From Sphingomonas glaciei (GTDB lineage Bacteria > Pseudomonadota > Alphaproteobacteria > Sphingomonadales > Sphingomonadaceae), in NCBI RefSeq assembly GCF_023380025.1, contig NZ_CP097253.1:620001-684000 (forward strand): a stretch of DNA of 64,000 bases. Direction: 5' to 3'. The notes beneath the pieces were generated by a model, which saw only the letters and a list, made by a program, of their open reading frames with translations, was not told the origin of the DNA and ran no database searches. Position numbers and translations under genes: made by a program. This document shows, piece by piece, positions 44,291 through 54,641 of this stretch. How positions within the stretch are numbered: the stretch's first letter is position 1; every line of letters starts with the position of its first letter.

Positions 44291-47064
44291 TTGACGCCCG
44301 GATCCACCGGTTTGTCGAGTTCCTGCTCAGCGGTGTTGGCGCCGTCGTCCGGCGCGACCTCGCCGTCGACGATCGCCTCGACCTCGACTTCGTCCTCCTC
44401 GTCGATCTTGGCGACGGAAACGACATGCTCGGACGATCCGACGCGGAAGATCATGACGCCCTGGGTGTTGCGCCCAGCAATCCGGATCGAACCCACCGTG
44501 GTGCGGATCATCTTGCCCTGGTCGGTCGCCAGCATGATCTGCTCGCCCGGCTTGACCGGGAAGCTCGCGACCACCCGGCCATTGCGTTCCGACGTATCGA
44601 TGTTGGTGATACCCTGGCCGCCGCGGCCCGTGCGGCGATATTCGTAGGCGCTGGTGCGCTTGCCGAACCCGTTTTCGGTAACGGTCAGAATGAACTGCTC
44701 ATTGTCGGCGATGAAGTTGTAGCGCTCCTCGTCGAGACCCTCGGCGGAGCTGTTGTCGCGCCACTTGGGACTGCGCAGATAGGCCTCGCGCTCCTCCGCC
44801 TCCGTGCCGACGCGGCGCAGGATCGACATCGACATGACCTCGTCGTCGCCGAGCAGCCGCACGCCGCGCACGCCGGTCGAACTGCGCGACTGGAACTCGC
44901 GGATTGCGGTCGACATGAAACGGATCGCCTTGCCGTTGCGGGTGGCAAGCAGGACGTCGTCGCCCTCGCTGCACAAGGCCACGCCGATCAGGCGGTCGGT
45001 GGCATCCTCTTCCTCGCCTTCATCGGCGATTCCGAACTTCATCGCGATCTTGCCGGCGGTGGGGATGTTCTTGAACGCGTCCATGCTGTTGCGCCGGACC
45101 GCGCCGTGGGCGGTGGCGAACATCAGGTGCAGCGCGCCCCAGCTTTCCTCGTCCTCGGGCAGCGGCAGCACGGTGGTGATGACTTCACCCGCCTGTAGAG
45201 GCAGGAGGTTGATCATCGGCCGGCCCTTGGCGGTCGGACCGCCTTCGGGCAGGCGCCACACCTTCATCCGGTAGACCCGGCCGAGGTTGGAGAAGAACAG
45301 CACCGGATTGTGGGTCGAGGTGACGAAGAGGTTGGTGACCGCATCCTCGTCCTTGGTGGCGATGCCCGAGCGGCCCTTGCCGCCGCGCTTCTGTTCGCGG
45401 AACACCGACAAAGCGGTGCGCTTGATGTAGCCGGTCATGGTCACCGTCACGACCATGTCCTCGCGCTCGATCAGGTCTTCATCGTCGATCCCGTCGAACG
45501 CCGCCGCAAGCTCGGTCTTGCGTGGGGTCGAGAATTCGCGGTCGACCTCGTCCAGCTCCTCGCGCATCACTTCGTACAGTCGAGCGCGGTTGCCGAGGAT
45601 CTCGAGCAGGTCGGTGATGATGGTCGCAAGGCCCTCGAGCTCGTTGCCGATCTCGTCGCGCCCGAGCGCGGTAAGGCGGTGCAGCCGCAGGTCGAGGATC
45701 GCCTTCACCTGCGTCTCGCTGAGCCGGTAGTCGGCGCCGACGGCATGGGCCTCGACCGCTTCGACCAGCCGGATGTAGGGGCGGATCTCGTCGCCCGGCC
45801 ACTCTCGCGACAGCAAGGCCTCGCGCGCCTCGGCAGGCGAAGCGGAGCCGCGGATGATTCGCACCACTTCGTCGAGATTAGTCACCGCAACAACCAGGCC
45901 GAGCAGGATGTGGGCCCGGTCGCGGGCCTTCATCAGCTCGAACTTGGAACGACGGGTGATGACCTCCTCGCGGAACTTGATGAAGCTCTCGATGATGTCG
46001 CGCAGCGCCAGCGTTTCGGGCCGGCCGCCGCGGATCGCCAGCATGTTGCAGGGGAAGGAGCCCTGCGCCGGGGTGTGCCGCCACAGTTGGTTCAGCACCA
46101 CCTCGGGGGTGGCGTCGCGCTTCAGCTCGATGACGACCCGGACGCCTTCACGGTTCGATTCGTCGCGGATGTCGGACACGCCCTCGATCCGCTTTTCCTT
46201 GGCGGCCTCGGCGATCTTCTCAACCAGCGCATTCTTGCCCTGCTGGTAGGGGATTTCGGTGAGGACGATCGACTTGCGGTCGCCGCGGCCTTCCTCGATC
46301 TTGTAGCGCGAGCGCACCACGACCGAACCGCGCCCGGCGGTGTAGGCCGAGCGGATCCCGGCGGTGCCGAGAATGATGGCGCCGGTCGGGAAGTCCGGCC
46401 CTTTCACATGCTCCATCAACTGTTCGGACGTCACCGCCGGATCGTCGATGTAGGCGCGGCAGGCGTTGATCACTTCGCCGAGGTTATGCGGCGGAATGTT
46501 GGTCGCCATGCCGACCGCGATTCCGCCGGCGCCGTTGACCAGCAGGTTGGGGAAGCGCGCTGGAAGAACCTGCGGCTCGCGCTCGGACGCATCGTAATTG
46601 GGCTGGAAGTTGACCGTGTCCTTGTCGAGGTCGTCGAGCAGGAAGCCCGCGACCTTGGCCAGCCGCGCCTCGGTGTAACGCATGGCGGCGGGCGGGTCGG
46701 GATCCATCGAGCCGAAGTTGCCCTGGCCGTCGATCAGCGGCACCCGCATCGACCAGTCCTGAGTCATCCGCGCCAGCGCATCGTAGATCGCGGTGTCGCC
46801 GTGCGGGTGGTACTTACCGATCACGTCGCCGACGATGCGGGCCGACTTACGGTAGGGCCGGTTATAGACGAACCCGTTCTCGCTGGCCGAATAAAGGATG
46901 CGGCGGTGAACCGGCTTCAAACCGTCGCGCACATCGGGCAGCGCGCGGCTGACGATGACGCTCATCGCATAATCGAGGTAGCTGGTCTTCATCTCCTCGA
47001 CGATGGAGATGGGCAGGATCGCGTCGCTCGAAGGCGGGATGCCCGCCGGGGCTTCAGTGGCCAA
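44281..47064 (-). CDS. gyrA: DNA gyrase subunit A
   Basis: Breakage-reunion subunit of DNA gyrase, 927 residues. The active Tyr130 is in [11 protein letters not shown]; the quinolone region reads [17 protein letters not shown], with Thr91 at the position of E. coli Ser83 and Asp95 at Asp87. The C-terminal DNA-wrapping pinwheel has the GyrA box as QKRGGKG and ends in an acidic tail. The start is TTG at 47064 with AGGA 7 bases upstream. The C-terminal region is longer than in E. coli because of an acidic segment. Confidence 0.96.
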   Translation of the reverse strand: MATEAPAGIPPSSDAILPISIVEEMKTSYLDYAMSVIVSRALPDVRDGLKPVHRRILYSASENGFVYNRPYRKSARIVGDVIGKYHPHGDTAIYDALARMTQDWSMRVPLIDGQGNFGSMDPDPPAAMRYTEARLAKVAGFLLDDLDKDTVNFQPNYDASEREPQVLPARFPNLLVNGAGGIAVGMATNIPPHNLGEVINACRAYIDDPAVTSEQLMEHVKGPDFPTGAIILGTAGIRSAYTAGRGSVVVRSRYKIEEGRGDRKSIVLTEIPYQQGKNALVEKIAEAAKEKRIEGVSDIRDESNREGVRVVIELKRDATPEVVLNQLWRHTPAQGSFPCNMLAIRGGRPETLALRDIIESFIKFREEVITRRSKFELMKARDRAHILLGLVVAVTNLDEVVRIIRGSASPAEAREALLSREWPGDEIRPYIRLVEAVEAHAVGADYRLSETQVKAILDLRLHRLTALGRDEIGNELEGLATIITDLLEILGNRARLYEVMREELDEVDREFSTPRKTELAAAFDGIDDEDLIEREDMVVTVTMTGYIKRTALSVFREQKRGGKGRSGIATKDEDAVTNLFVTSTHNPVLFFSNLGRVYRMKVWRLPEGGPTAKGRPMINLLPLQAGEVITTVLPLPEDEESWGALHLMFATAHGAVRRNSMDAFKNIPTAGKIAMKFGIADEGEEEDATDRLIGVALCSEGDDVLLATRNGKAIRFMSTAIREFQSRSSTGVRGVRLLGDDEVMSMSILRRVGTEAEEREAYLRSPKWRDNSSAEGLDEERYNFIADNEQFILTVTENGFGKRTSAYEYRRTGRGGQGITNIDTSERNGRVVASFPVKPGEQIMLATDQGKMIRTTVGSIRIAGRNTQGVMIFRVGSSEHVVSVAKIDEEDEVEVEAIVDGEVAPDDGANTAEQELDKPVDPGVNEE

Positions 47065-47152
47065 GAAACAGTCCTAAGCTTGTAATTATCGTTGAGCGCA
47101 CAGGCCTAGCATCGCGCACGTGTACGCGCGAGAGATTCCTTGAGGGCAGACC

Positions 47153-47908
47153 CTAGTCGCGGACGAACAGCGGACGCGCCGCGGTGCCGCCGTCGGCATC
47201 ATAGGTCCAACCATCGCGATCGAAGCCCTTCACCGCTTCGAGATCCGCGACCCGCTCCTCGCACAACCAGCGCGCCATGGTGCCGCGCGCGATCTTGGCG
47301 GTGAAGCTCTGAAACTGCAGACCTTTGGCCGTTCGAACTCGAAAGTCCGGACTGACCAGGGTCACGCCCTTCCTCGGCAAGAACGGCTGCACCACCGCGA
47401 AATATTCGTTGCTGGCAAGGTTCATCAGCAGGCCCGAGCCGTCGGATTTGAGATCGCTCAGCATCGCCCGAGCGACCTTGCGCCCCCAATGCTCGACCAG
47501 CTTGCCGCCGCTAGGGCTCCACCCGGTCCCCATTTCCAGCCGGTAGGGCCGCATCGCGTCGAGTGGGCGCAGTACGCCGTACAGCCCCGACAGGATCCGC
47601 AGGTGGTCCTGGGCGAAGCCGATCGTCTCCTCGTCCGCGCTGGCCGCATCGAAGCCGCGATAGACGTCCCCGGCGAAGGCCCGGATGGCGGGCCGCTGCT
47701 CGGCCTTGCGGAAACCGCGAAAGCGCGTCGCATTCAGGTCGGCTAATTTATCGGAGATGTGCATCAGTCCCGACAGGTCGGCTGGGCTGAGCTTCGCCGC
47801 CGCACGGGCGATGCTGGCGGCCTCACGCTCGAAGCGCGGCGGGGTCGCCTCTTCCGTGAAGGGAGTGGCGAAATCGAGGGTCTTGGCTGGGGAAAGAAGA
47901 ATGATCAC
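47153..47908 (-). CDS. yaaA: YaaA family peroxide stress protein
   Basis: UPF0246/YaaA protein of 251 residues. It begins IILLSPAKTLDF, continues with LMHISDKLADLNATRF and GDVYRGFDA, and has ILSGLYGVLRPLD, RLEMGT, LLMNLASNEYF and FQSFTAKIARGTMARWL, all typical. In E. coli YaaA lowers free iron under peroxide stress. The start is GTG at 47908, with the divergent TPR gene beyond an intergenic region of 164 bases (47909-48072) in which I see no clear regulatory motif. Confidence 0.92.
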   Translation of the reverse strand: MIILLSPAKTLDFATPFTEEATPPRFEREAASIARAAAKLSPADLSGLMHISDKLADLNATRFRGFRKAEQRPAIRAFAGDVYRGFDAASADEETIGFAQDHLRILSGLYGVLRPLDAMRPYRLEMGTGWSPSGGKLVEHWGRKVARAMLSDLKSDGSGLLMNLASNEYFAVVQPFLPRKGVTLVSPDFRVRTAKGLQFQSFTAKIARGTMARWLCEERVADLEAVKGFDRDGWTYDADGGTAARPLFVRD

Positions 47909-48072
47909 AGAGGAGGGCGGCTAGCAAAGCGCGGGCCCATCCGTCCATACCGGCTGCTAACCCCTTCAAAAGCCACGGTTCAATGAAGGTTCACGGAGAA
48001 TCGGCTTGAGGCTGGCGAGTGAAGCACGGGCAGTCTAAAGGCCGCTCGTCAAATCAAGGAGGATCACTTCCC

Positions 48073-49254
48073 ATGTCGATCAGGGCCAAAGCTTTGCTTG
48101 CCGCCTTCCTCGTCACCGCAGCTGCGCCGGTGCCTGCCCTTGCACAGGCAGCGCCTGCCTCAAGCATTCCAGCCCCGTCGAAGGAAGCCCGACCAGCGCT
48201 TGCCGCGCTGCAGAAGGCGGTAAACGAGAATAAGACCGCGGAGATTCCGGCCCTGTCGCAAGCCGCGCTTGCCGCCGCCAAGACGCCGGCGGACCGCTAT
48301 TATGCCTACCAGCTCCAGCTGAAGCCCGCCGTGGCATCCAAGAACGATGACCAGTTGCTCGCCGTGCTCGAAGGCATGCTCGGCACCGGTCTCGCGCAGG
48401 GAGCCGACCTTGCAAACCTGTCGTTCAATGCCGCCAAGATCAATTACAACAAGGGTGCGGCCGACGCCGCGGCATCGGCCAAGGCGGCAACCCAGATCGA
48501 ACAGGCGCTTGCGGCCGATCCGAACAAGAGCGACTATTACCTGGTCCTCGGCGAACTTCGTAACCGCCAGAAGCGTCCTGCCGAAGCGGTCGCGGCCCTG
48601 CAGAAGGCGATGGCCCTCGATCAGGCGGCGGGCAAGCCCGTCGACCAGAAGGTCTCCGATCGCGCCCTGGCCTTTGCGTACAATGCTCGTCTGCCGGTCG
48701 CCCGCGATCTTGCCGTGGCGAACCTCAAGGCAGCGCCCAACCCGAAGAACTGGCGCGCCGCGATAAAGATCACCGAGCAGGTCGGCAATCTGCCCGCGAC
48801 CGACAAGGTCGACCTGTTCCGCCTCCAGCGCGCGACATCCAGCTTCGAGGGCGAGGCTGATTATTACCCCTATGTCGATGTGCTGATGACCCGCGGTCTT
48901 CCCGGCGAAGCCAAGGCCGTGCTCGACGAGGCGTTCGCGGCTGGCAAGCTGGACAAGAACAAGCCGATGTGGCGCGACCTTTACAGTAGCGCGGTGACGC
49001 GCAGCGCGGGTGACAAGAGCGCCCCCAACGGCGACGTCTACCTCGGTCGTGGCGACTATGCGAAGGCGGCTGCCGCATATCGTGCGGATGTGGCGAAGGG
49101 CGGCGCTGGAGCCGATCTCGCCAACCTCCGACTCGGCATCGCCCTGGCGCGCAGCGGGGACAAGGCCGGGGCCACCGCCGCCCTCAGCGCCGTCAAGGGC
49201 ACCCGCAGCAACATCGCCCAGCTGTGGATGATGTACCTCGAGCGGTCGGCCTGA
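48073..49254 (+). CDS. secreted TPR-repeat protein
   Basis: 393 residues with a good signal peptide (KALLAAFLVTAAAPVPALAQ, cleavage near residue 25 after ALA-Q or just downstream), then Ala-rich helix pairs that read as TPR repeats, e.g. KSDYYLVLGELRNRQKRPAEAVAALQKAMAL near residue 160 and a last one near 330. It should be periplasmic or surface-exposed and bind proteins. No catalytic domain. The ATG at 48073 lies 12 bases after AAGGAGG, rather far. A strong hairpin follows the stop. Confidence 0.75.
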   Translation: MSIRAKALLAAFLVTAAAPVPALAQAAPASSIPAPSKEARPALAALQKAVNENKTAEIPALSQAALAAAKTPADRYYAYQLQLKPAVASKNDDQLLAVLEGMLGTGLAQGADLANLSFNAAKINYNKGAADAAASAKAATQIEQALAADPNKSDYYLVLGELRNRQKRPAEAVAALQKAMALDQAAGKPVDQKVSDRALAFAYNARLPVARDLAVANLKAAPNPKNWRAAIKITEQVGNLPATDKVDLFRLQRATSSFEGEADYYPYVDVLMTRGLPGEAKAVLDEAFAAGKLDKNKPMWRDLYSSAVTRSAGDKSAPNGDVYLGRGDYAKAAAAYRADVAKGGAGADLANLRLGIALARSGDKAGATAALSAVKGTRSNIAQLWMMYLERSA

Positions 49255-49265
49255 GCCGAGTGATC

Positions 49266-49293
49266 GGTCGTCCCGGTCTCGGCCGGGACGACC
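49266..49293 (+). terminator. perfect hairpin after the TPR gene
   Basis: GGTCGTCCCGG and CCGGGACGACC form an 11-bp perfect stem with a 6-base loop, 11 bases after the stop. No T-run follows. Confidence 0.55.
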
Positions 49294-49377
49294 ATCCCCC
49301 GCCACTCTGGTTAACTGAACGGTAAAGCCTCACGCCTACTCCGGTGCGGACATAGTCTCACGTTCGGAGAAAGCATG

Positions 49378-50772
49378 GCTACCGCCGGTCTTGAACAGGT
49401 TACCGAAGACGCGATCCGTACCGTGGCCCGCAGTTGCGGATCGCTGTCGATCGAATGTTCGGACGTCGCCGGTTACGTCAGCGACGTGTCCAAGAGCATC
49501 GGCGCGCACCTGAAGACGCTCGACGGGCTGGAGGAAGTCACTACCCGCCTGCTCGCCGACCAGGCCCGGGTGTCGGACTCGACCGACGAAGCACGGCTGC
49601 TGTCCGAGCAGGCCAAGGCCAAGCTGGAAGCCGGGCGCGAGGCGATCGAGCAGACCATCGCGGGCTTCAAGGGCCTGACCGAACTGGTGGTCGAGCTTGG
49701 CGACCGCATGGCGGGCTTCGCCTCGGCCATGCACCAGGTCCAGAGCGTTTCCTCGACCATCGAGGGGATTGCCCGCAAGACCAACATGCTGGCGCTCAAC
49801 GCGACCATCGAGGCGGCGCGGGCAGGAGACGCCGGGCGTAGCTTCGCAGTGGTCGCGGCCGAGGTGAAGAAGCTTGCCCACGACACTCGCGCGGCGACCA
49901 GCCAGATCGGCCTCACCATCAGCGAACTGACCCGCGAGGCGGGCGCCGTCACCAGCGAGATCAAGACCGGCGTCGAACGCAGCCGCGCCGCGCAGAAGGG
50001 CTTCGGCCAGATCCACGAGACGGTCCGCGAAGTCAGCGAGATCGTCGGCATGGTCGATCGCCAGACCGAGGGCATCGCCCATTCGACCAGCCTGATCCAG
50101 AACAGCGTCGACCGGGTGAAGGCGAGCCTTACCGACTTCGCCGAGGATGCCCGCGAGAATGGCGGCGCGCTCGGCGTTGCCCAGCAGCGCCTTGCCAAGC
50201 TTGAGATGCTCTCGGCCACCATGCTTGACACACTCGCCAATTCGGGTGCCGAGATCGACGACACGCCGATGATCATCCTCGCCCAGGACGCGATGCGAGC
50301 GATCGCCGAAGCCGCCGAGCGCGGGGTGCGCGAAGGGGCGATCACCATGGAGCAGATCTTCGATCGCCAGTATGTGCCGATCCCCGGCCGCAACCCGGTC
50401 CAGTACGACAACCAGTTCTGTGACTTCGCCGACCAGCACATCCGCCCGCTGCTCGACCGCTACAAGCTGAAGGACGCGCGCATCCTGGGCTCGGCCATCA
50501 CCAACGTCGACGGCTTCCTGCCCACTCACCTGTCCGAGCGGTGCAACGTGCCCGGTCCCGACCCGGTGTGGAATGACGCCAATTGCCGCAACCGCCGCAT
50601 TTTCATGGATGAACAGACCCGCGCCGCGATCGAAAGCGACAAGCCGGCGATGCTGATGACCTACCGAATGGAGCTTGGCGACAAATCCTATCCGGTGAAG
50701 AACGTCTTCGTGCCCTTGTTCGTCAACGGCCGTCGGTGGGGCAATTTCGAACTCGCCTATCGCGAGGAGTGA
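49378..50772 (+). CDS. soluble methyl-accepting chemotaxis protein
   Basis: About 464 residues with no transmembrane helix. The N-terminal two thirds is the chemoreceptor coiled coil; the hairpin tip reads [23 protein letters not shown] and is followed by [22 protein letters not shown]. It continues into a C-terminal domain (about 300-464) with [34 protein letters not shown] and [16 protein letters not shown], like a Cache-type sensor placed after the signalling domain. It should cluster in the cytoplasm and control a CheA. No other che genes are present. Start at ATG 49375 or the next codon; a TTAA-N7-GTAA at 49311-49325 resembles a CtrA site. Confidence 0.85.
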   Translation, partial: ATAGLEQVTEDAIRTVARSCGSLSIECSDVAGYVSDVSKSIGAHLKTLDGLEEVTTRLLADQARVSDSTDEARLLSEQAKAKLEAGREAIEQTIAGFKGLTELVVELGDRMAGFASAMHQVQSVSSTIEGIARKTNMLALNATIEAARAGDAGRSFAVVAAEVKKLAHDTRAATSQIGLTISELTREAGAVTSEIKTGVERSRAAQKGFGQIHETVREVSEIVGMVDRQTEGIAHSTSLIQNSVDRVKASLTDFAEDARENGGALGVAQQRLAKLEMLSATMLDTLANSGAEIDDTPMIILAQDAMRAIAEAAERGVREGAITMEQIFDRQYVPIPGRNPVQYDNQFCDFADQHIRPLLDRYKLKDARILGSAITNVDGFLPTHLSERCNVPGPDPVWNDANCRNRRIFMDEQTRAAIESDKPAMLMTYRMELGDKSYPVKNVFVPLFVNGRRWGNFELAYREE

Positions 50773-50776
50773 GGCC

Positions 50777-51619
50777 TTAGCCCTTCCGTCGCGCCATGAA
50801 GGCGAGCCGTTCGAACAGCATCACATCCTGTTCGTTCTTAAGCAGGGCGCCGTGCAGCGGCGGGATGGCTTTAGTCGGGTCGCGGTTCTGCAGCACTTCG
50901 AGCGGCATGTCCTCGTGAAGCAGCAGCTTGAGCCAGTCGAGCAGTTCGCTGGTCGAGGGCTTCTTTTTGATCCCCGGCACCTCGCGAACGTCGAAGAACA
51001 GGTCGAGCGCCTGGCTCAGCAGGATTTTGCTGAGGCCCGGGAAGTGAACCTCGACGATCCGCTCCATCGTCGCCCGGTCAGGGAAGGCGATGTAATGGAA
51101 GAAGCACCGGCGGAGGAAGGCGTCGGGCAGCTCTTTCTCGTTGTTCGAGGTGATAACGACGATCGGCCGCTCGACCGCCTTCACCGTCTCGCCCGTTTCG
51201 TAGACGTGGAATTCCATCCGATCGAGCTCCTGAAGGAGGTCGTTGGGGAATTCGATGTCGGCCTTGTCGATCTCGTCGATCAGCAGGACGGGAAGCTGCG
51301 GGGCGGTGAACGCTTCCCACAATTTGCCGCGCTTGATGTAGTTGCGGATGTCGTGGACCCGCTCCTCGCCGAGCTGGCCGTCGCGCAGCCGCGCCACCGC
51401 GTCATATTCGTACAGCCCCTGGTGGGCGCGGGTGGTCGACTTGACGTGCCACTCGATCAGCGGGGCGCCGAGCGCCTTGGCGATCTCGTGGGCGAGGACG
51501 GTCTTGCCGGTGCCGGGCTCACCCTTGACCAGCAAGGGGCGGCGCAGGGTGACGGCGGCATTGACCGCGACACGAAGGTCGTCGGTCGCGACATAATCGG
51601 TGGTTCCGGTGAAGCGCAT
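50777..51619 (-). CDS. MoxR-family AAA+ ATPase
   Basis: 280 residues with Walker A GEPGTGKT, Walker B VLLIDEIDKAD, sensor 1 VVITSNNEKELPDAFLRRC and FHYIAFP, a common MoxR pattern. MoxR proteins act as chaperones that insert metals or mature von Willebrand-domain partners. The usual VWA (CoxE-like) partner is not next to it; an unknown protein lies upstream. ATG at 51619 begins at MRFTGTTDYVATDDLRVA; a GTG at 51652 would add 11 residues. No strong ribosome site for either. Confidence 0.9.
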   Translation of the reverse strand: MRFTGTTDYVATDDLRVAVNAAVTLRRPLLVKGEPGTGKTVLAHEIAKALGAPLIEWHVKSTTRAHQGLYEYDAVARLRDGQLGEERVHDIRNYIKRGKLWEAFTAPQLPVLLIDEIDKADIEFPNDLLQELDRMEFHVYETGETVKAVERPIVVITSNNEKELPDAFLRRCFFHYIAFPDRATMERIVEVHFPGLSKILLSQALDLFFDVREVPGIKKKPSTSELLDWLKLLLHEDMPLEVLQNRDPTKAIPPLHGALLKNEQDVMLFERLAFMARRKG

Positions 51620-51706
51620 GGCCGATGGCAGTATGAGGCCGGCGCGGCGCACGCAAGCCGACTAAAGGGGTCGGCGTTTCCGCTTCGGCGGGTCGCATTA
51701 CGTTAG

Positions 51707-52378
51707 TTAGAGGTCCTCGCGCGCCTCGCTGCGTGCTTCGAGCAAGTCGAACAGGGCGCGCTGCTGGAGCAGCAGTTGCTCCGCGCCGAAACGGATCGCG
51801 CGCTCCGCGGTGACCGTGGAAGCCCCGGCTTCCAGCGCAGCGACAATCAGTTCCTCCTTGGGCAGTGCGCAAGGCGGAACGTCGACCCCGACCCTGGCCG
51901 CGACCTTGTCGAGCAGGGGACGAAGCGCGGTCCAGTCGGCGACAAGCGCGGTCGCCGCACCCAGCGCGCAGCCGCTTCGTTCCGAACGGGCAAGCGTTTC
52001 CAAGGCATGCCGCTGGGCCAGCAGGGCGGCCTCGGTCTCGGCGGCGCCCGGCGTGCTCGGGATCGGGCCGACGGCGGAGGTCAGGCGCACCAGGTATAGC
52101 CGCTCCCGCTCGAACGCCGAGGAAGCGGTTTCCAGCCAGGCCCTGACCGACGCTTCCGGGGCGCTGCCGAGCGCGAGTTCGATCGCGGTCGGCTGGCGGC
52201 CGTAGACGGCGCACAGCAAGTGGACGAAATCGTCAAGGTCATGCGCCCGGTAGGGGGCGAGCGGTCCAGCAAGGTCCGCGACATGGGCGTGGGTGACACT
52301 CCCCGCTGCGCCGAGGCGGGCGGCATGAGCCTCGGCCACTGCCGAGCCCACCTGCCGAACCACTCCCGATTGCGCCAT
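51707..52378 (-). CDS. hypothetical protein, helical
   Basis: 223 residues, Ala/Leu/Glu-rich and predicted mainly helical; no signal or transmembrane segment, and I recognise no family. Notable runs: HDLDDFVHLLCAVYGRQP, SAFERERLYLVRLTSAVGPIPSTPG and FGAEQLLLQQRALFDLLEARSEA. AAGGA lies 6 bases before the ATG at 52378. It is on the same strand as the MoxR gene 87 bases downstream. The coding pattern in the third position and the good ribosome site support a real gene. Confidence 0.6.
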   Translation of the reverse strand: MAQSGVVRQVGSAVAEAHAARLGAAGSVTHAHVADLAGPLAPYRAHDLDDFVHLLCAVYGRQPTAIELALGSAPEASVRAWLETASSAFERERLYLVRLTSAVGPIPSTPGAAETEAALLAQRHALETLARSERSGCALGAATALVADWTALRPLLDKVAARVGVDVPPCALPKEELIVAALEAGASTVTAERAIRFGAEQLLLQQRALFDLLEARSEAREDL

Positions 52379-52537
52379 GCCCATTCCTTTCTTGCCCACT
52401 CCGGAAAACCGAGATCGCGTCATAGTGGCGCAAGCTATACCAAGCCGCGTAAAGACAGGGTTAGCGGCGGCTTAAGGAAGTTGGGAGGAGCCGCGGCAAT
52501 GCCGCCGAGGCGACGACGTTCGTCCCCGGAGGTGCCA

Positions 52538-52566
52538 TTGACTTAGCGCGGAATCGCTTCAACTAT
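52538..52566 (+). promoter_or_regulatory. promoter of the lipoprotein-protease operon
   Basis: TTGACT (52538-52543) and AACTAT (52561-52566) with a 17-base spacer, about 60 bases before the first start. Good sigma-70-like pair, not verified. Confidence 0.55.
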
Positions 52567-52624
52567 CTGAAACTTAGGTCATTTCGCGGCTGCCGCAGGG
52601 CAGTCCAGAAAAGGTTGCGCGGGA

Positions 52625-53428
52625 ATGAGTCGAATGCGGTCCGCCCTGGCGCTCGGCGCCCTGTCCCTCACCCTCTCGGCCTGCGTCCAGACCCGGCAGA
52701 TCGCCGACCTTCAGTTCACGCCGCCGCAGGGTGACTACAAGCTGCTGGTGATGCGCCCCGACGTAACGGTCGGTTCGGTCAAGGCCGGCGGCCTGACCGA
52801 GCCGCGCGCCGACTGGACCGAGGCGGCGCGCGCCAACTTGGTCACCGCGCTCAAGGCCCAGCAGGCGGGGCGGGGCGGCCAGACGATGATCATGGACCGC
52901 CGCGACTCGATTGCCGGGGTCTCGGCCGACACCGTGGCCGAGCTCGAGCGGCTGCATAATGCGGTGGGCAGCTCGATCGCGCTCCACAAGTTCGCCGGCT
53001 ACGAGCTTCCGACCAAGCGCGGACGCGGGCTGGACTATACGCTCGGCTCCGACGCGGTCCGGCTCGGTCAGGCGACCGGGTATGACTATGCCCTTTTCAT
53101 GCATGCCGAGGACAGCTTTGCCGACAGCGGGCGGGTCGCGATGCAGGTGCTCGGCATCGCCGGCTGCTTTATCGGTTTCTGCGCGCCCAACATCGGCGGC
53201 GGCGGGCAGAGCGCTTATGCCAGCCTGGTCGACCTGCGCACCGGCGAAGTGGTGTGGTTCAACGTGGTCCAGGCCGGCACGCAAGTCGCGGGCATCAAGA
53301 TGGGCGACCTCCGCAAGCCCGAAGGCGCGGCGCAACTGGTCGATCGACTGCTGGGTCGGATGAAGCCCGGCCGTGACGTCCGCCGCGCTCAGGCTGCCGC
53401 GGCACGAAACGCCCCGGAGAAGAAGTGA
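52625..53428 (+). CDS. conserved lipoprotein of unknown function
   Basis: 267 residues with a lipobox LTLSAC at residues 15-20. The rest has no known domain to me: a YKLLVMRPDVTVGSVKAGG strand region, a helical ALKAQQAGRG-type part, a GYDYALFMHAEDSFAD segment and a hydrophobic/Cys stretch GIAGCFIGFCAP. Its stop overlaps the M48 protease start (TGATG), so the two are probably made together. Confidence 0.75.
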   Translation: MSRMRSALALGALSLTLSACVQTRQIADLQFTPPQGDYKLLVMRPDVTVGSVKAGGLTEPRADWTEAARANLVTALKAQQAGRGGQTMIMDRRDSIAGVSADTVAELERLHNAVGSSIALHKFAGYELPTKRGRGLDYTLGSDAVRLGQATGYDYALFMHAEDSFADSGRVAMQVLGIAGCFIGFCAPNIGGGGQSAYASLVDLRTGEVVWFNVVQAGTQVAGIKMGDLRKPEGAAQLVDRLLGRMKPGRDVRRAQAAAARNAPEKK

Positions 53429-54636
53429 TGAGCGAGCTTTCCCGCCGCGCGATGCTGGCCGGAACCGGCGCCGCTCTTGTCGCAGCGCCCGCTTCGGCCA
53501 GGATCAGCCCCAACAGCCTCAAGCCGCTGATCGGCCCCGGCTATCGCCCGACCGAGACGGACGAGAAGGGCCTGTGGCAGCAGATGGAGCGGGTCGAGGA
53601 GGAGGTCGCCGGCTCCAACCTCCTGATCCGCGATCCCGCGCTCAACAGCTACCTGCAGGGGTTGATCGGCAAGGTCGGCGGTCCGGCGGCCAAGGACATG
53701 CGCATCTATCTCGCGCGGGTGCCCGAATTCAATGCGATGATGTTCCCGACCGGGTTCACCGTCTTCTTCTCCGGCCTCCTGCTGCGGATGCGCGACGAGG
53801 CGCAGCTGGCCGGGGTCATCGCTCACGAAAGCAGCCACTTCCTGCTTCGCCACCAGATCCGCAGCTGGCGCGACATGAAGCGCAAGACCAACATCTTCGC
53901 CGGGCTGGCGATGGCCGCGGGAATGGCAGGCGGTGTCACCGGCACCTACACCGGTGACCTCGTCCGGCTGGCCGAGCTTGGCACCATCCTTACCCTGTTC
54001 CGCTACAGCCGCCAGCTTGAGGCCGAATCCGACGCGCTGGGGGTCAAGCTGATCGCCGATGCCGGCTATGCCCCGCTGTCGATGTCCGAAACCTGGGACC
54101 AATTGATCACCGAGCTTGAATGGTCGGCTAAGGAGCGCCGCAAGCGGGTCGACCGCGGCTATTCGCTGTTCGCCACTCACCCGGCCCCGCGTGAGCGGCT
54201 GAAGGATCTTGCCGTCTCGGCCCAGGAATTGACCGTGCCGGGCCGCAGCTACGACCGTGGGCGCGAACGCTACCTCAAGGCGCTGGCGCCGATCCGCGCC
54301 AGCCTGTTCGACGACCAGGTGCGGCTCAACGATCCTGGCGCAAGCCAGTATATCGTCGAGACCCTCGCCCGCGACGGCTGGAACGGCACACTTTTGTTCT
54401 ATCGCGGCGAGGTCCACCGGCTGCGCGAAGGCATTCAGAACCAGCAGGCGGCCGCGCTCAATTATGCGCAGGCGGTGACCTACCCCGATGCACCTGCCGA
54501 CGCCTGGCGCTGGCATGGCGTCATGCTGATGAAGCAGGGCAGGGTGGCGGAAGGCCGGACCGCCCTGTCGCGTTACCTTACCATGGCGCCCAGCGCCCCC
54601 GACGCGCCGTTCGTGCGCCAGATGATCCAGGGCTGA
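53428..54636 (+). CDS. M48-family metalloprotease with Tat-like signal
   Basis: 402 residues. Ser-Arg-Arg near the N terminus before AMLAGTGAALVAAPASA looks like a Tat (or Sec) signal with cleavage near residue 24. The zinc site is HESSH at 133-137 with the third ligand in EAESD (about 198-202). The C-terminal third is helical (TPR-like). Periplasmic M48/BepA-type proteases help clear or assemble outer-membrane proteins. Flanked by two lipoproteins, suggesting a joint role at the envelope. Confidence 0.88.
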   Translation: MSELSRRAMLAGTGAALVAAPASARISPNSLKPLIGPGYRPTETDEKGLWQQMERVEEEVAGSNLLIRDPALNSYLQGLIGKVGGPAAKDMRIYLARVPEFNAMMFPTGFTVFFSGLLLRMRDEAQLAGVIAHESSHFLLRHQIRSWRDMKRKTNIFAGLAMAAGMAGGVTGTYTGDLVRLAELGTILTLFRYSRQLEAESDALGVKLIADAGYAPLSMSETWDQLITELEWSAKERRKRVDRGYSLFATHPAPRERLKDLAVSAQELTVPGRSYDRGRERYLKALAPIRASLFDDQVRLNDPGASQYIVETLARDGWNGTLLFYRGEVHRLREGIQNQQAAALNYAQAVTYPDAPADAWRWHGVMLMKQGRVAEGRTALSRYLTMAPSAPDAPFVRQMIQG

Positions 54637-54641
54637 CCTCC

